This document shows positions 1 through 13,200 of a stretch of DNA of 64,000 bases, piece by piece. Position 1 is the first letter of the stretch, and the number at the start of each line of letters is the position of its first letter. The notes under the pieces were generated by a model. The model was not told the origin of the DNA. It saw nothing but the letters and a program-made list of their open reading frames with translations, and searched no databases. Position numbers and translations under genes: made by a program. The stretch spans positions 1,364,001-1,428,000 of the forward strand of contig JAKNDB010000104.1 of assembly GCA_024305405.1 (NCBI GenBank). The letters run 5' to 3'. This DNA is from Dirofilaria immitis. Taxonomy: Eukaryota; Nematoda; Chromadorea; Rhabditida; Onchocercidae.

Positions 1-2886
1 TTGTAACTTATGTTAGAATGAAATATATTGGCAGTAATCTCTATTTTAAAAGATATCTTCAAATGATTCCTTCCATCTTTATTATTTATCGCCTTTTTAA
101 AAATAATTATATTAGAAGTCAATTATATTAGAAGAAGGCCTTTTAAAAAAAAATAAAAAAAACAGTGAATTTCATATAAAAATGCGAATTAATTGGAATA
201 GAAAATCTGTATAAATACTCAAATCACAAAAAATATGTAGATTTTTTTAAATTGATTTATGGTTACTCGATGGGGTGCGAAGCAGCTAATTGCTGGTAAT
301 TTATATATTATATTGAAAACCTAAGACGATATTGGAAATAAACGAATGAAAAAATCAAAAATAGGAAGTTGAAAAATAATTACAGTATGATAAGGCATCA
401 TATAGTTATAATTTAAATAAACCAGTCGTTTTATAACAACATTCAGAGCAATATTAATGCTGATAATCAAATTTTTTTGAATTAATTTAGTAAAACCGGT
501 AGAGTTGCTGAAAAAATAGTTTTATCAAATTTTTAATTACGATAAGGAAAGATATAAGTAATGATTATTTAATTGAGTCGAGAAGTAAAAATATACTCAT
601 GAAGAAGAGTGCAATAAGTTTGCTTGTAGTATCCTTGAAATGATTAAATAACCTAATTTGATCCATTTTATTAATTCCCTTCTTTTTAAAGTTTACAATC
701 GATAAATGAAATGAAGCATAATGTTTATTGCCATAGCAAATTTTGTTGCACAAATAATTTTACTCGTTGTATCAACAATAACAATCGTTTTATCAATCGC
801 TGGATGTTACTCAAAAAAAGTATTAAAAGTTCTTTTTATTTTTTTAAATTTGTCTCTTTTTCTTTGAATAACATTTGACAACTTAACTTTTCAATAAATT
901 AAAAAGCTTTTCATCTTTTGATTAACTTTAAAATGTGCAAAGGAACCATTTAAAAATTTGTGGTTGATTAAAAAAGTGAAAAAATACAGAAAGTAGTTGA
1001 CAATTATATTACAGTTCGCCTTATTATTTTCAAGATTACCTTCACGGACAATCCATTTTGGATTCTGCCAAAGGATATAATTTACTGATAGTAACGTTGC
1101 TTCGATTGTTTCAATATGTGAATATTTCGTCTTTTAAGATATGTAGTTTCAGAGAGAACAGAAAAGCATATTCGATAAAGCGCTTGACAATACAATGGAA
1201 ACATTTAAGGTGCAATTTCTGAAATTGTTTTTTTGTTTAAATTGATCATTTATGTGTTGATAAACATCGCACGGAACAAAACAAAAATGACAAGATTATT
1301 AGTATACAACATTTTGCTTAACAATTTTTGACTAGACCAGTTTGTAATTGATTAACATCTTTAAGCTATCTGAAATAAGCTTTAGTTATTTTAAGTTGAA
1401 TAAAGTAAATTCTTAATAAGCCGTTTGGCTTTTCGGCTATCCCACTATTTATTAATTTATGCAAACTATTTTTCTTTGTATTACTCACAGACCCTGTAAT
1501 TTTGTAAAACTTATTTGTAGTCTTCAAAATAGCAATATTCTGAATTTTTTTGTTTTTCATTGATTGACTAATAGAAAGCAAAGAAATGAATTTACGACTG
1601 ATAAAATTAGCATAATCGATATTTTATTCATAAATTTTTAAGAAATCAAAACTGAAAATTATTTAAAATAATTTATATTCTAACAAGTACTAATGGTTTC
1701 GAAAGCAATCACCCGTAAAACAGAAAAATTAGGCTGCGAAAAAGTTGGAAGTGAAAAATTAAAGCAAGACAAGCACAATAAAAACATTTAAATAATGTTA
1801 CAAAATATCAAAGGAAAAAAGAGAAGTCAGCAATAAAAAGCTATCATCCAAGTAAATTTGAAGTCGACACTGGAAGAAAGCTTAGAAATATAGATGGAAA
1901 CAAATCAAGAATCGATACCAGAGGAAAATCGAAAATGTATTCTGAAACTGGACAAGAAATTAGAGTAAGAGTGAATTGGAAAGTAAAATGAATGAAAGAA
2001 TTATTGCTAATGACGTCTTGAATCTAGCATAATGTAGTCTAATTATAAAGAAATGGAATCTTCGAAGAATGAATACTACAAAGTAAAAATATTCGATAAA
2101 ATTATCAAAGCTAAAGAGATCAGTTAGACGTAAATAGGTTGCAATAGTTTGGACTATAATCAGATCAGTTTAAATCATATATTATAAGGGAAATTTTACC
2201 ACTTTATTGAAGTAATTTAAATTTGAAAAGACAAATTAGAGAAACAAATCTTTAATGAGCAGGAAAAAAATTGGAAGAGGATAGATAATTCAAGTAAAAA
2301 ACATATAACAGGAAAATCGAATATTCAAATTAATAATGAAAGATGATAAAAGCTATAATATGATAAAAGCTATAGTCTTAGATAACTGGCAGATGACGAT
2401 AATTTGAGATATCTGATAATTGATTGATAAAATATTTTCGCATTGTAATTTCCTGTTGAAAATGAGATGTGAAAAGTTTTTAGTTTAAACGAAATAATTT
2501 AATGAAAGCTTTGTTGAATTTTTCTGAAATTAGAAAATAATTATAAAATCAGGAAATTTTCTTCAAATGAAATTTATCTTGGTCCAATGAAAGATACATT
2601 ATGAAAGAACAATTTTGTGATGGTTATCTTTCATCCGAATAATTCACATTCCAAACTTATCATTCATTACTTTAGAATTAGATTTCTAATGAATTTCATG
2701 ACACTTATGTGAGAAGTTTTCGAATTGAATTTGTGATTTGCATTTATTTCACTTATTTCCTTTCTTAAACTTAGAATGTTATATCAGAATTTAAGATGTT
2801 CGATTAATGCATTATGAGAAAGCTGTTATATATTTCACGTACCGAAAAGTCATTTTCTATAAGAAGATTGGTCAAGTGCTTCAGAT

Positions 2887-3219
2887 TTTTTGACATACAT
2901 ATGTTATATATATGTCTTAGTTGAATCTCCATAAACACTTTATTTTCTTAAAATATTTTTCAATTGAAATTTAATGAACTAAGGATAATATGTGCAACAT
3001 ACGGAAATTGATTTTAACGTTTTTTGCGTCATAAATGCTTCTTTTTAGAATAAATCATAAAAGTCTTATGAAAGCATGAATCAATTATTGACAGAAGTAT
3101 TTTGAAAAGAGAATAATGCATTTGAAATATTCTATCTCAAATATTTCTTCAATTTCTATATATGAAATTTAATTCCTTTTTTTGACATACATATGTTATA
3201 TATATGTCTTAGTTGAATT
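2887..3219 (+). repeat. Direct repeat pair of about 40 bp
   Basis: Two nearly identical copies, at about 2887-2927 and 3178-3219, each contain TGACATACATATGTTATATA followed by TATGTCTTAGTTGAAT. They lie about 291-295 bp apart with unrelated-looking sequence between. No open reading frame or inverted terminal repeat was seen. Confidence 0.85.
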
Positions 3220-5130
3220 TTTGGCACGCTCATCATATCTAATATGAATAAAGCTTATCAGTTTAAGCTTAAATTTCGGTAATTTGATAAATTGCATGAA
3301 CGTTCAAAAAGAGGCGAAGAAATGATTATAAAAATTGAGCTTATAAAGTATAAATTTCTTCTGATAATTCTCTTTCATTATAAGCGAGTCAGTAATTTGC
3401 AACAGTGAATTAACTTCTGCCTCAAATGTTCCTCTGGTAGTGAAATACAAAATTTTCAAGTAAAAATTAATTGAAGAAGATAAGGCCAACAATATTTCGA
3501 TGATTCTATGTTTTTTCTTTCAATTTAACCAGTTGTTAAGTTTCGAGTAGAAAAAGTTGTTTATGCAATCCAGAAACATTCAAAAAATCCAAATGAAATC
3601 AACTTATGACTACAATATTTTTTGAATGTTGAATTATTTCTATGTAGAAATCATCTTAATGGCTCTGATAATTTTAAAACTGAAATTTTAAAATCGATCG
3701 ACGCGATGGATTTTATTCTTCAGATTTATTAGCAATAAATGAAATGCTACGAGCATTTATTGAAATAGCGCATTTTATTGGAGAAACAATTTTACTCACA
3801 CTGTCAGTAGAAATAATGATTATATCGATCATTTAATGTTATCCAGTTAAAGGGAACAATTTTTCAATCCGTATTAAAAGTAATCTTCGAATTTAATCAA
3901 TGGCAAGTTTCTCAATAGGACCGAATCTGAAACCATATTAATTTTTAAATGAATATCATTCATTAATACTGTATCCAATCAGTCTTACCTCATTTGGTAC
4001 TTCTCATTATTATCGATATTATAATCTCTTCAGATACCAGCATTTATTATATAAGACAACGAAATAGGAAACATAAGGCAGAATCTATGGCTCAAAAAGA
4101 AGCAGTTTGTAAGCCAATATTTAAATAAGCTTTAGAGGTTATAAAAGTTATCAATCACATCCTGAACTAATGCTGTTCACTATCACCATATTAATGATGA
4201 TCATGAAAATGATCTAAAATGAGAAAAATGAATTTGGATTTTTTTGTCATTTTTAAATTTGAAATTAGAAACAGAACACAGCATTAGTGATTTTAGATTT
4301 AAATTAGAAACAAAGTTTCAGTACGATAATATCTCTAATTTCTATTATTTTAGAGCAATCCTAATTTTTTTAGAAAGGCATTATTTTCCAATCAACAATT
4401 TGTTCAAACTAATCTTTGAAATTTCAGCTCTTGATTTTGAAAACTATATAAAAGGAGAAAAAAGATATAACAGCTTGATGTGAATGCTATTGTTAATATT
4501 CTTCTTAATCTAAGTTTTATTTTCTTCCCTTATGGTCGTACTATATCATGAATTTTGCACTCTTGGGAATTAATAAGATACATGATTTCTTCTTAATATC
4601 TTTCTATATCAGACTACGAAGAACAGAAGCATTGAAGGATAATAATGAGTGGTCTTTTTTATCTAAAATATTCCATAAAATTTTTAAATAGCAGAAAATA
4701 AGCAATCATAGAAACGAGATCAAAAAGATCAAAAATTGAGTTAATAAAACAAAATTAAGTACGCATCTTCTTAGATCCCATGTTTCAGAGAAAAAGAAAA
4801 GTTTTGAATTTCAGAAGGAACAACAAATGAATTTTAAACAAACGCTTCTTTCACGAACAGAAATTACTACAGATACATATTTCATTTTTTTTTTCTCTCA
4901 AAATTTGATTATGATATAAAGATTTGATTTGCGAATCTAATAAATTCTTATTTCTCATTTGCTCTTTCTCGAAATGTGTGTAAACAAGAATAAGCGCTTA
5001 AATTTGGATGAGTTCCTTAATTTCTTTTTCTGACGAAAATACATTATTTATATTAGGGAAGATTATTAATTAACAATTTATTAGAAATGATAAATTAGGA
5101 TGATTCATAACAGAACAAACAATAAGATGA

Positions 5131-5152
5131 TATATATATATATATATATATA
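5131..5152. repeat. (AT)n microsatellite
   Basis: Uninterrupted alternating TA dinucleotides. Confidence 0.95.
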
Positions 5153-6426
5153 GATGTTGGAAGTAGAATCTACAGTCTACGAAAAAGAATCTATTAAAGC
5201 AAAAATCATCCCAGTGAAAAGTTAAAAATAGTAGAGTTTTCACAGATCTTATTAGAAAAAATTGAAAATCATAAATTAGAAATCCATGAATCACGAAACA
5301 AACATTCAATGTCTGGAATATCTGAAACTGACAATTCAGAATCTGGCGATGGAACGAGAGTTCACCTTAAATATTTTTAATTGTTATAAAAAGATTTGCA
5401 ATTATAAAAATTTTGCTTTTACATCAGCATACAAACAAGTGTATTACGGTCCCTTTAAAAAAGATAAATTCTGCATTCGTTATCACTATTTACACCAAAT
5501 TTACTTTATCCATCATTTGGAAAAGTAACTCTTCAAGAAGTTTTTAAAACTTTTTTGCTGCCTTAAATTTAATATACGCTCATCCTGGAAACACTTTTTA
5601 TAAATCTTATGTAATTCATATGTCATTTTATTATTCATTATAGCTGATATAGGATTTTTATCACTAACTTTACATTAAGATGCAGACACGAAATTTCAAG
5701 CAACTATTGTATGGGTGAGATTCAACTTAGAAGATTTCATTTTAAAGACATTATCATATTCTTAGCACACTAAATATAAAGCAGTTCATATGGAGCATTG
5801 TTCTTTCAAGAAAATATATCTATCATAGTAACTATCATAGTGGCAGAAATTTGAAATTTTAACGGTCTAATTTCATAACGCTCATTTCAGAATTTTGACA
5901 AAGTCCGTATAGTGAAAAAAATTAATTTTAAAAAGCAATTTTAGCTAAGAAATAGTTCTCATTTTTGCTATTGACTATTTTTACTCAAGACTATTTTTAA
6001 TATCCACTAAATTTCCTCATATTTCTTGACGACTGTAAATCCTCAGTAAAAATAGAGAAAAAATAGTAGCATCGTAGCATTTCGCACATATTAATTTTGA
6101 ATTGAAAAATTATGTAAATTTTAGGTGATACGATATAAAATTAAAAATTCTTATTAGGTCCCAATTTCATCCAGTTCATTTTCCAGTAATTGCGAAATTA
6201 GTCCGGTGATTATTTAATTTTGATTTGAAATGGTCGAAAAAAATGTAAAATTTGAACTATCAGTTGTTGTCAAATTCGTTATTTAGCAAATTATGCTTCA
6301 AATAATCGAAGACTAATAAAACTTAACCATCAAAAATAAATTTTTTTGAAATAAATTCCTTATCACTGCTAATGAGTAGTTCACAATTTTCTTATAATAT
6401 TTCAAACTAACAAATTCATTTTCTAA

Positions 6427-6643
6427 TTTTTAGAAACTTAAAGCTTTTTTGAATGGTATAACAATCAAATTTAATAATACTGGAATAATTTTAGCTTTTT
6501 TAATTTTCAATGTAATAATTCTTTTAGCAAATTTTCTTGCCTATTTTAACTTTTTTTCAAAAAGCTTCAAATGTTTTTTGTTCAAAGAGAATTGGATTAA
6601 AATTTTATTCAAATTTTTTTTTTAGAAACTTAAAGCTTTTTTG
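6427..6643 (+). repeat. Direct repeat pair of 25 bp
   Basis: TTTTTAGAAACTTAAAGCTT followed by TTTTG occurs at about 6427-6451 and again at about 6619-6643, roughly 192 bp apart. The function is unknown; it is probably a local duplication remnant. Confidence 0.75.
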
Positions 6644-7258
6644 GAAACATATCAGTGAAAAATATAAGAATGATAATTATCGAATTACAATAAAATTTAA
6701 GTTCATAGGATCTTTATTCAATTTTTCTGAGCACCATAGCAGAACATGCTGTATTTCCATTCAACGCAAAAATATATTTCAAGCAAACTTTTATAACATT
6801 TTTTAATTTTGTATTTTTCTCAAAAAGAAAGTAGTCAAAATAAACAGAAAAATGAAGGTGAATTTACTAGAACGAAATCAAGCTAAACTGAATTCTATAA
6901 TTCTTAGTTAAGAAATAATTATCATTTTCAAACTCATTATTCTCAAAATAAGCTATTATCACAAACAGTGGATTAATAACAAATGATTAGAGGGATTATT
7001 GTATCCAATAACGATCAATAGGATCATAAGCAAATTGATTGCAAATGCTACTTATAAATAAATCCGGATGTTCACCTGAGCCTTAGTTTATTATTCGTTT
7101 CATTTTCGATTATCAGTCTCATATCACTGCCAATTTAATTAAATCTGTCCTGGATCTCAGATGGTTATAATTTTGTTTCTTGATTCTCGATCTAACATTT
7201 TCAGCATTTCTTTTACCAAAAAATTTTTTTTTCATCATCTTCATTTTCGTAAAATTAC

Positions 7259-7260
7259 AG
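7259..7260 (+). promoter_or_regulatory. Probable spliced-leader acceptor of the membrane glycoprotein gene
   Basis: The sequence TAAAATTACAG ends at 7260, ten bases before the ATG at 7271. A 3' splice site this close to a start codon is the usual nematode trans-splicing arrangement and supports that ATG as the real start. Confidence 0.55.
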
Positions 7261-7270
7261 TTTGTAGAAC

Positions 7271-10200
7271 ATGAATTTCGCTATGATTGTGGCAGTTACC
7301 ATATTTCTCAGTCGACGATTAATACGATGCCAAGAATGCAATGCAGAATTTTTTAAAACTGTTAGTTTCTTACTGCGTATTCATTCTACTAATCGAACAA
7401 TATTTTCTAGCAATAATATATTAAAACAATATTTTGCATCATTTTTGTTGAAGTGAAATCAACAAATAAATTTTTATTGCGAAAATTAGAAACCGCATTT
7501 CCTTTTAATCGAATATTTATTATTTTAGGCTTTTTTATTTGAAATATTTTTAATCTAGGGTTTTTTCCTTTTGCAATAGGCTTTTCCGGATCCAGATTAT
7601 ATAATATATGGAATGCGTGAGGATACAAACATCGTCCTTTTACCGAGCGATATTTTAAACAATACCGCGATGTAAACATTTTATTCTCCTCATTGACAGC
7701 AATCAAATAATTTTTTTCTGAAATTTGAAATAATTGACTCACAAATTCTAAGCATAATTTAAATAAAGTTTAATCGATTTACTGTGATTGATTGGTATCA
7801 ACCACTCCGCAAAAAAGAAGGAATAAATGTTAAATGATATAAAATGCATACAAGAATAATTCAGATATTATTAACCTAAAAGTTCTCGAATAATTCAGAT
7901 ATTATTAATCTAAAAAGTTCTCCTAATTTTGTGAAATAGGATTACTGCAGCAATCTATTTGTCATATCAGCCAGTTTTCAATACTTTTGGTGCTATAAGG
8001 AATTATTAATTGATAGTTTAATCGCTGGAAATTTTTAAAAGAAATTATCTTCAATAGAGTCTACACGGAAATTACAATCTGCGAATCTTACCAATTACAA
8101 ATTACAAATAATCCGATAAGCTACAGTTAATTAGTTTATTAGTCTAAATTAAATTAGATCTGATAATATAATTAAAGCATCAACAAACTGCCAAATTTGT
8201 TGGACGATGATACTTCTTCGAAGCAAGAAATTGAACACCATGAAGTAAGTGGCTGACTTTTGAATCAATTTAACGCTGTTTTGCTTTCTCAAGATTTAAT
8301 TTCTGTGTAGTGATACTAACATTAAAACACTAAATTAAATGTAAAAGATAAAAAGATATCGCGGAAGTGTCGAATGATGTAAATTTTATCAAAGAAATAT
8401 TTTTATCTTTGAATAGCATAAATGATTATGCAAAAACAGAGAGAATTTGGTTTCTTTAACATATATTCAAACAGGCCATTTCAGACTTATCTAACATTAT
8501 CAGATCTCTTATATTGAAGATAGGCAAATGATTATACTTTTATTTGCTTCAATGAAAGATAATGAAAAGGTTGCAAATATGCTTCAAGCATGATAATAAA
8601 AACATTATGTCGTGATGCGTAGACTCATTTGTCTTTCAGGAATGTGTGATACCTGAAGGGATCATACAGTCATTTTCACGTTTAAAGATATAATTTAGTT
8701 TTTTAAGATGAACAACTAATTTCATATTTTTTTCTCATAGGCAATGCTGATAGAAGTGCACGGTTTATTACAATTTATAACTATCTGGCAAGAATATGTT
8801 AGTACCGGTAAATTATATACAATTACACGTCTGTCATATTTCGAAGCATTTCGATTGGTATTCGTGCCAACAATCGATAAAATTGTATATAAAGCAATGC
8901 TCACAACATTGATGTATTTCTCTGATCTCTCCAAAAGTCATTTCGTTTTTAAAACCACGAAAGATAGTGAACTCTTTCTTCATCAGCAAGGTCATGGAAT
9001 TCTGGTACAATATCAAATTATTTTTGGAGTAAGTTAACTGTTTATTTTGTATTTAGAAAGAAATTTCAGAATTTAAAAGATCGTTTATATCAGTAAAACT
9101 TCTTCTAGTGGTTCATATTTGATCGTTAAAAAGATATTTTTAAAACAGAAAAGGAAAATAAGCTAGGATAGGTTTTCTCGGTCTTGACTTGCCTTTAAAT
9201 TACAATTATATTCTTCCATGATCTTATTGTTTTATATGCTCTGTATAAAAGTTAATATTAAGGGAATGCTATCATTGATTTTGATGGAATCATTATCGTT
9301 ATCGCTATAACTAAATCCTCATCAAAAAGTCAATGGCTAAGCTTAATAAAGAGCTAGAATCTATTCTCAACTTTTTAGTACTTTTAGTGGACGGGAAATA
9401 TAACTATTCCCTTACTACCTCAATGATTTATTGGCTTTTTTGATTTCATGCAGTTATATGGAAGATACAGAAAACATCGGTTAAATGAGAAACAAATTCT
9501 CCCGAAATTTCCTCCGAATTTCGATAGCATCAACTAGTTTTTGTCCATTTCATTTTATTTACATCTTTGTTTATGCAAGAGATATCAACTATTCATTTCA
9601 AAATTGTTTATTGCATTAGCTCCTGCTGAAAGCTAGAATTTTTTATTTATTTTTTTATTCAATTCTACCAAGAACTTAATAAGATAAAACTGATATATCG
9701 TCTACTTATTTTTAACAATTAAAATCTCTATCTTTTTCGCTTTTAAATTATGAAATTATTCCATAAAATGGAATTGTACTTTGAAAACAAGAAATATTCC
9801 CGTTCATTTACTTAATAATGAAAAAATACGAAAACATCTAATTATCTTTGCTATTATCCTTGACTTAATCCAATATGTCTTTGAATTCCCATTTCATCGC
9901 CATCTACACAATGTCATCCAGATATATATCTCTAACAAAACAATAATCTAGAGCAGTACAACAGAATGGAACCGAATTTTAACTTTAAAACTGCTAGCTT
10001 TTTAAGGACATTTCCTATTTTATCGTATAATTGAAAAATAAATAAAGTGTAAATAAATTATTGAAAATAGAATTCTAGGTGTCAAGGAAAAAAATATGCA
10101 ATATGAAATATTCAAACAAATTTTCTTTGATAATTACTATATTATAGAGAGCAGGAACGAAATTATTCATTCAAAAATAAAAAAATTATTACGCCATGGG

Positions 10201-13200
10201 TCGAACCAATTGCTAATATTATGGCCATAAACAAAAAAACATCTAAATGGTAATTAATAATAATAATAAATCCAAATTTATTTGAATGCTTGCATTATTA
10301 GTATTAACACTAATCTTGCATATCAATATACAAACACTCATCCAATATAAACTACAATAGAAGCCCCCAAAACCATTCCCTTAATTACATACAGGCTAGC
10401 GCGAAGTCAGAAATCACCGACCCCACAACTCGATTGTGTTGTTGAAACAAAAGCAAATTTGGAGTTGGTATTTTATATGGTCGTAAAAATTTGGTCGATG
10501 CTTATTATGAAATGGGAGATTCATCTTTTGATTGTATGTCTTAATGGGATTATTTTAGATTGCAGAATAGTTAGTTAGTGTGGAGCCCGCTCTGGAAGCA
10601 TTTCCAAAACCATTTACTAGTTTAATTAACTTCGCCTTAATATTTCTTAAATTTCTCAAAAATTGATGTCTTTGAGCTAGATTTTGAAACATGATAATGA
10701 AATAATCTCTTTGTCCTTGGATATACTATATCTTATAAAAACAAAAATTAATTTAATAATCAATCGGGAGTGCAAAACAGGCAGCGAATTTTATAATTAG
10801 TTGGGAATATTTAATTAATAAAAACATTAAATTTGATAGACATATTATAATAGAAGGTTTTCAAAAAAATTTTTTTAATGACTTGTCTTTTTATTTTGCA
10901 TTTTAACAGATTTTCACTTATTTAAATGATTAAAGTAATGAGATATTATTTCAACAGTTTAACATCATTGGTATTCTAATTCCTTAATACGTGAGTTTTT
11001 GATTACTTTATAAAGTTATTCATTTTAGGCAACAATCAAAAGTGCAGGGAACAGCTCAGAAACAATGGCGGAAAAAGTATGTAATCTAACTACTTCATTT
11101 CCTTTTAAACAAACTTTTCTATTAAAGGAAAAATTTGAAATTTAATTTTGAAACGTAAAATTTCAATATGACTTAATTAAGGCACATAAAATAACATTCA
11201 GTTTCGAAGTATATGGATAAAAGAAAATTCCCAACTTTCGTGACTTTCGAATTTATTTGTTTATTATTTAAGAAGATATTTAGTAAATGTCAGTAGCAGT
11301 GGAAATTATATACTAATATATAACTCCTTAATTGTTCTGTTTTTTCTCTGAATTTCTTTCTGCTAAAATTAATTTTTAAGTATATCATGATAAGGAAGTA
11401 AATGCAATACATAAAAAGGGATCAATTTATTTGGGATTTCGAAATGGTTACATTTTTACCTATCGAATAATCAACGAGAAAGAAAAATTCTCGGAAATAT
11501 TATTTTCACTTGACCTCGCACATCGCGTTTATAAAGACGGTAAGATATATTTCTTTTTATTTAATTAAAAATGGAAAATTTATTGATTACTAAATTTAAT
11601 AATTTCTACAGGAGTAATTGGAAAAGGTGATGATTTGCATTTATTTTCGGTTGATGGAAAGGAGGCTATCGCAGTGATTTGTGGCCCTATAACATACTAT
11701 CGAATATATAATACTAATCCACGGTTAATAACGATTTCTGTTTATCAAACAACGAAAAATTTCTGAAAAGATTTGATATGATCATTTTTATTTCTAATAT
11801 AAATTATTACTATCCGTGAAGGATGAATTTCTGCTTTGTAAGAAGTTCTGCATTTAATTTTTATTGCTTTATTTTTATAAAATATGATAATGACCGAAAT
11901 TTATTATCCTTTGGTCATCTTGATCCACGGAAAAAAAGGCTTTTTGAAAAACGAAGTTAAAAATAAGATTATAGAAATTTCTTCCATTATGAAGTTTCAA
12001 AATGATTCAAGAGCTCTACAGTTTGTTATTTACCACATTGAGAAATATTCTATATACTTTTTGATCTAAAATATTTTGGTGAATAGCTGGGAGGAGAATA
12101 GTGAAACGGGGAGGTAAAATAAAATACATAAAATGATTAGAAACATAATCGAACTTCGTAATTTTGTTTTAAATAATTAGCTTGCAGCAGTAATCGAATG
12201 AGTAAAATTGAACAAATACAACATTTGATTTAGGAATGGCATCAAAATTATCAATTTGAAAAAAAGTGATATGACCATAATTAAACCGATAAAGAAAAAG
12301 TGTCGAAAAGTTGATTATGATGCCAAGCATGCCAAGTTGATTTTTTCATTGATTCTCAACAGCACATGAATTGAAGCTGACTTTCAATCATGATGGAATA
12401 CTAAAACCTATCCAGATCCTAAGCTGGTTAATTGCTTTTTTAAATTATTCACAATTTTTAATAATATAATTTATGAATTCCTGGGAAATTTTTTTCTCTT
12501 TTGGTCCAGAAGCTTCTCTTTATCTTTCAAATGATTGATTGGGAAATGAATGATCTATAAGTTGTCAAAATAAGCAGGAAAGCTATTCCCTTATTTTAAT
12601 TATTTTGTCACAGACCAAAAATCCGTTTTAAACAAAATTATCTTGCTTTAGCTGGTTTGGAATCCTTTAATATATTTCTTTCTTTGAAAAAAAAACTTTC
12701 AGAAAGATTTCCTTGTTTTTAATTTGTAAACTGCGATTTTTTTGTTCAAAATAAAGCGGAAATTTACAATTCGCATCGTTGCGCCATATCTTGCATTACT
12801 GCAATATAGCGTTGCATTTTGTCTACCATTTTACTTGCGATAACTTCAAAATGTTCATCAAATCATAATTGAATGATCGTTTCATGTGTGTTGTTACTCT
12901 TCCAGAAAATTTTTCCTTCTAAAAGCTTACATAAGAAGTTATACAATTAATGGTCTCTAATCCAGACATACAAGCATTCCTTATCAATTTCTTAAAATAT
13001 ATAATTTTTAGAATAGATTCGACAATTATCGTGGAAATGTAAAACCATTTGAAGGCATCGAGAGTCAGTGGCCACTTCATCTTCGAAATGGGCGAACTTT
13101 ATTTTATAACCCAAAGTTTGTTTCACAAGCTTTTTCATTTTCATTTCATTTGTCGCAAAATTCATGTCGTGCCAAAAAAAACTCTTGTTCTTTATCATCG

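Larger units (their letters stand above)
1..7260. other. Gene-poor A+T-rich stretch
   Basis: I find no convincing gene here. It holds short direct repeats (about 2887/3178 and 6427/6619), an (AT)n tract at 5131-5152, and a purine-rich, open but start-less stretch at about 1790-1990 that could be a decayed exon. The last part is the upstream region of the membrane glycoprotein gene starting at 7271. Confidence 0.6.

Noticed and set aside
10190..10230. TGGGTCGAACC, resembling a tRNA T-arm
   Set aside because: No acceptor stem, D-arm or anticodon arm could be folded on either strand.
12768..13200. Minus-strand coding-like remnants (ending MVDKMQRYIAVMQDMAQRC) that recall the end of a mariner-type transposase
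   Set aside because: No catalytic motifs, several stops, and the resemblance is only to a variable C-terminal region; too weak to call.
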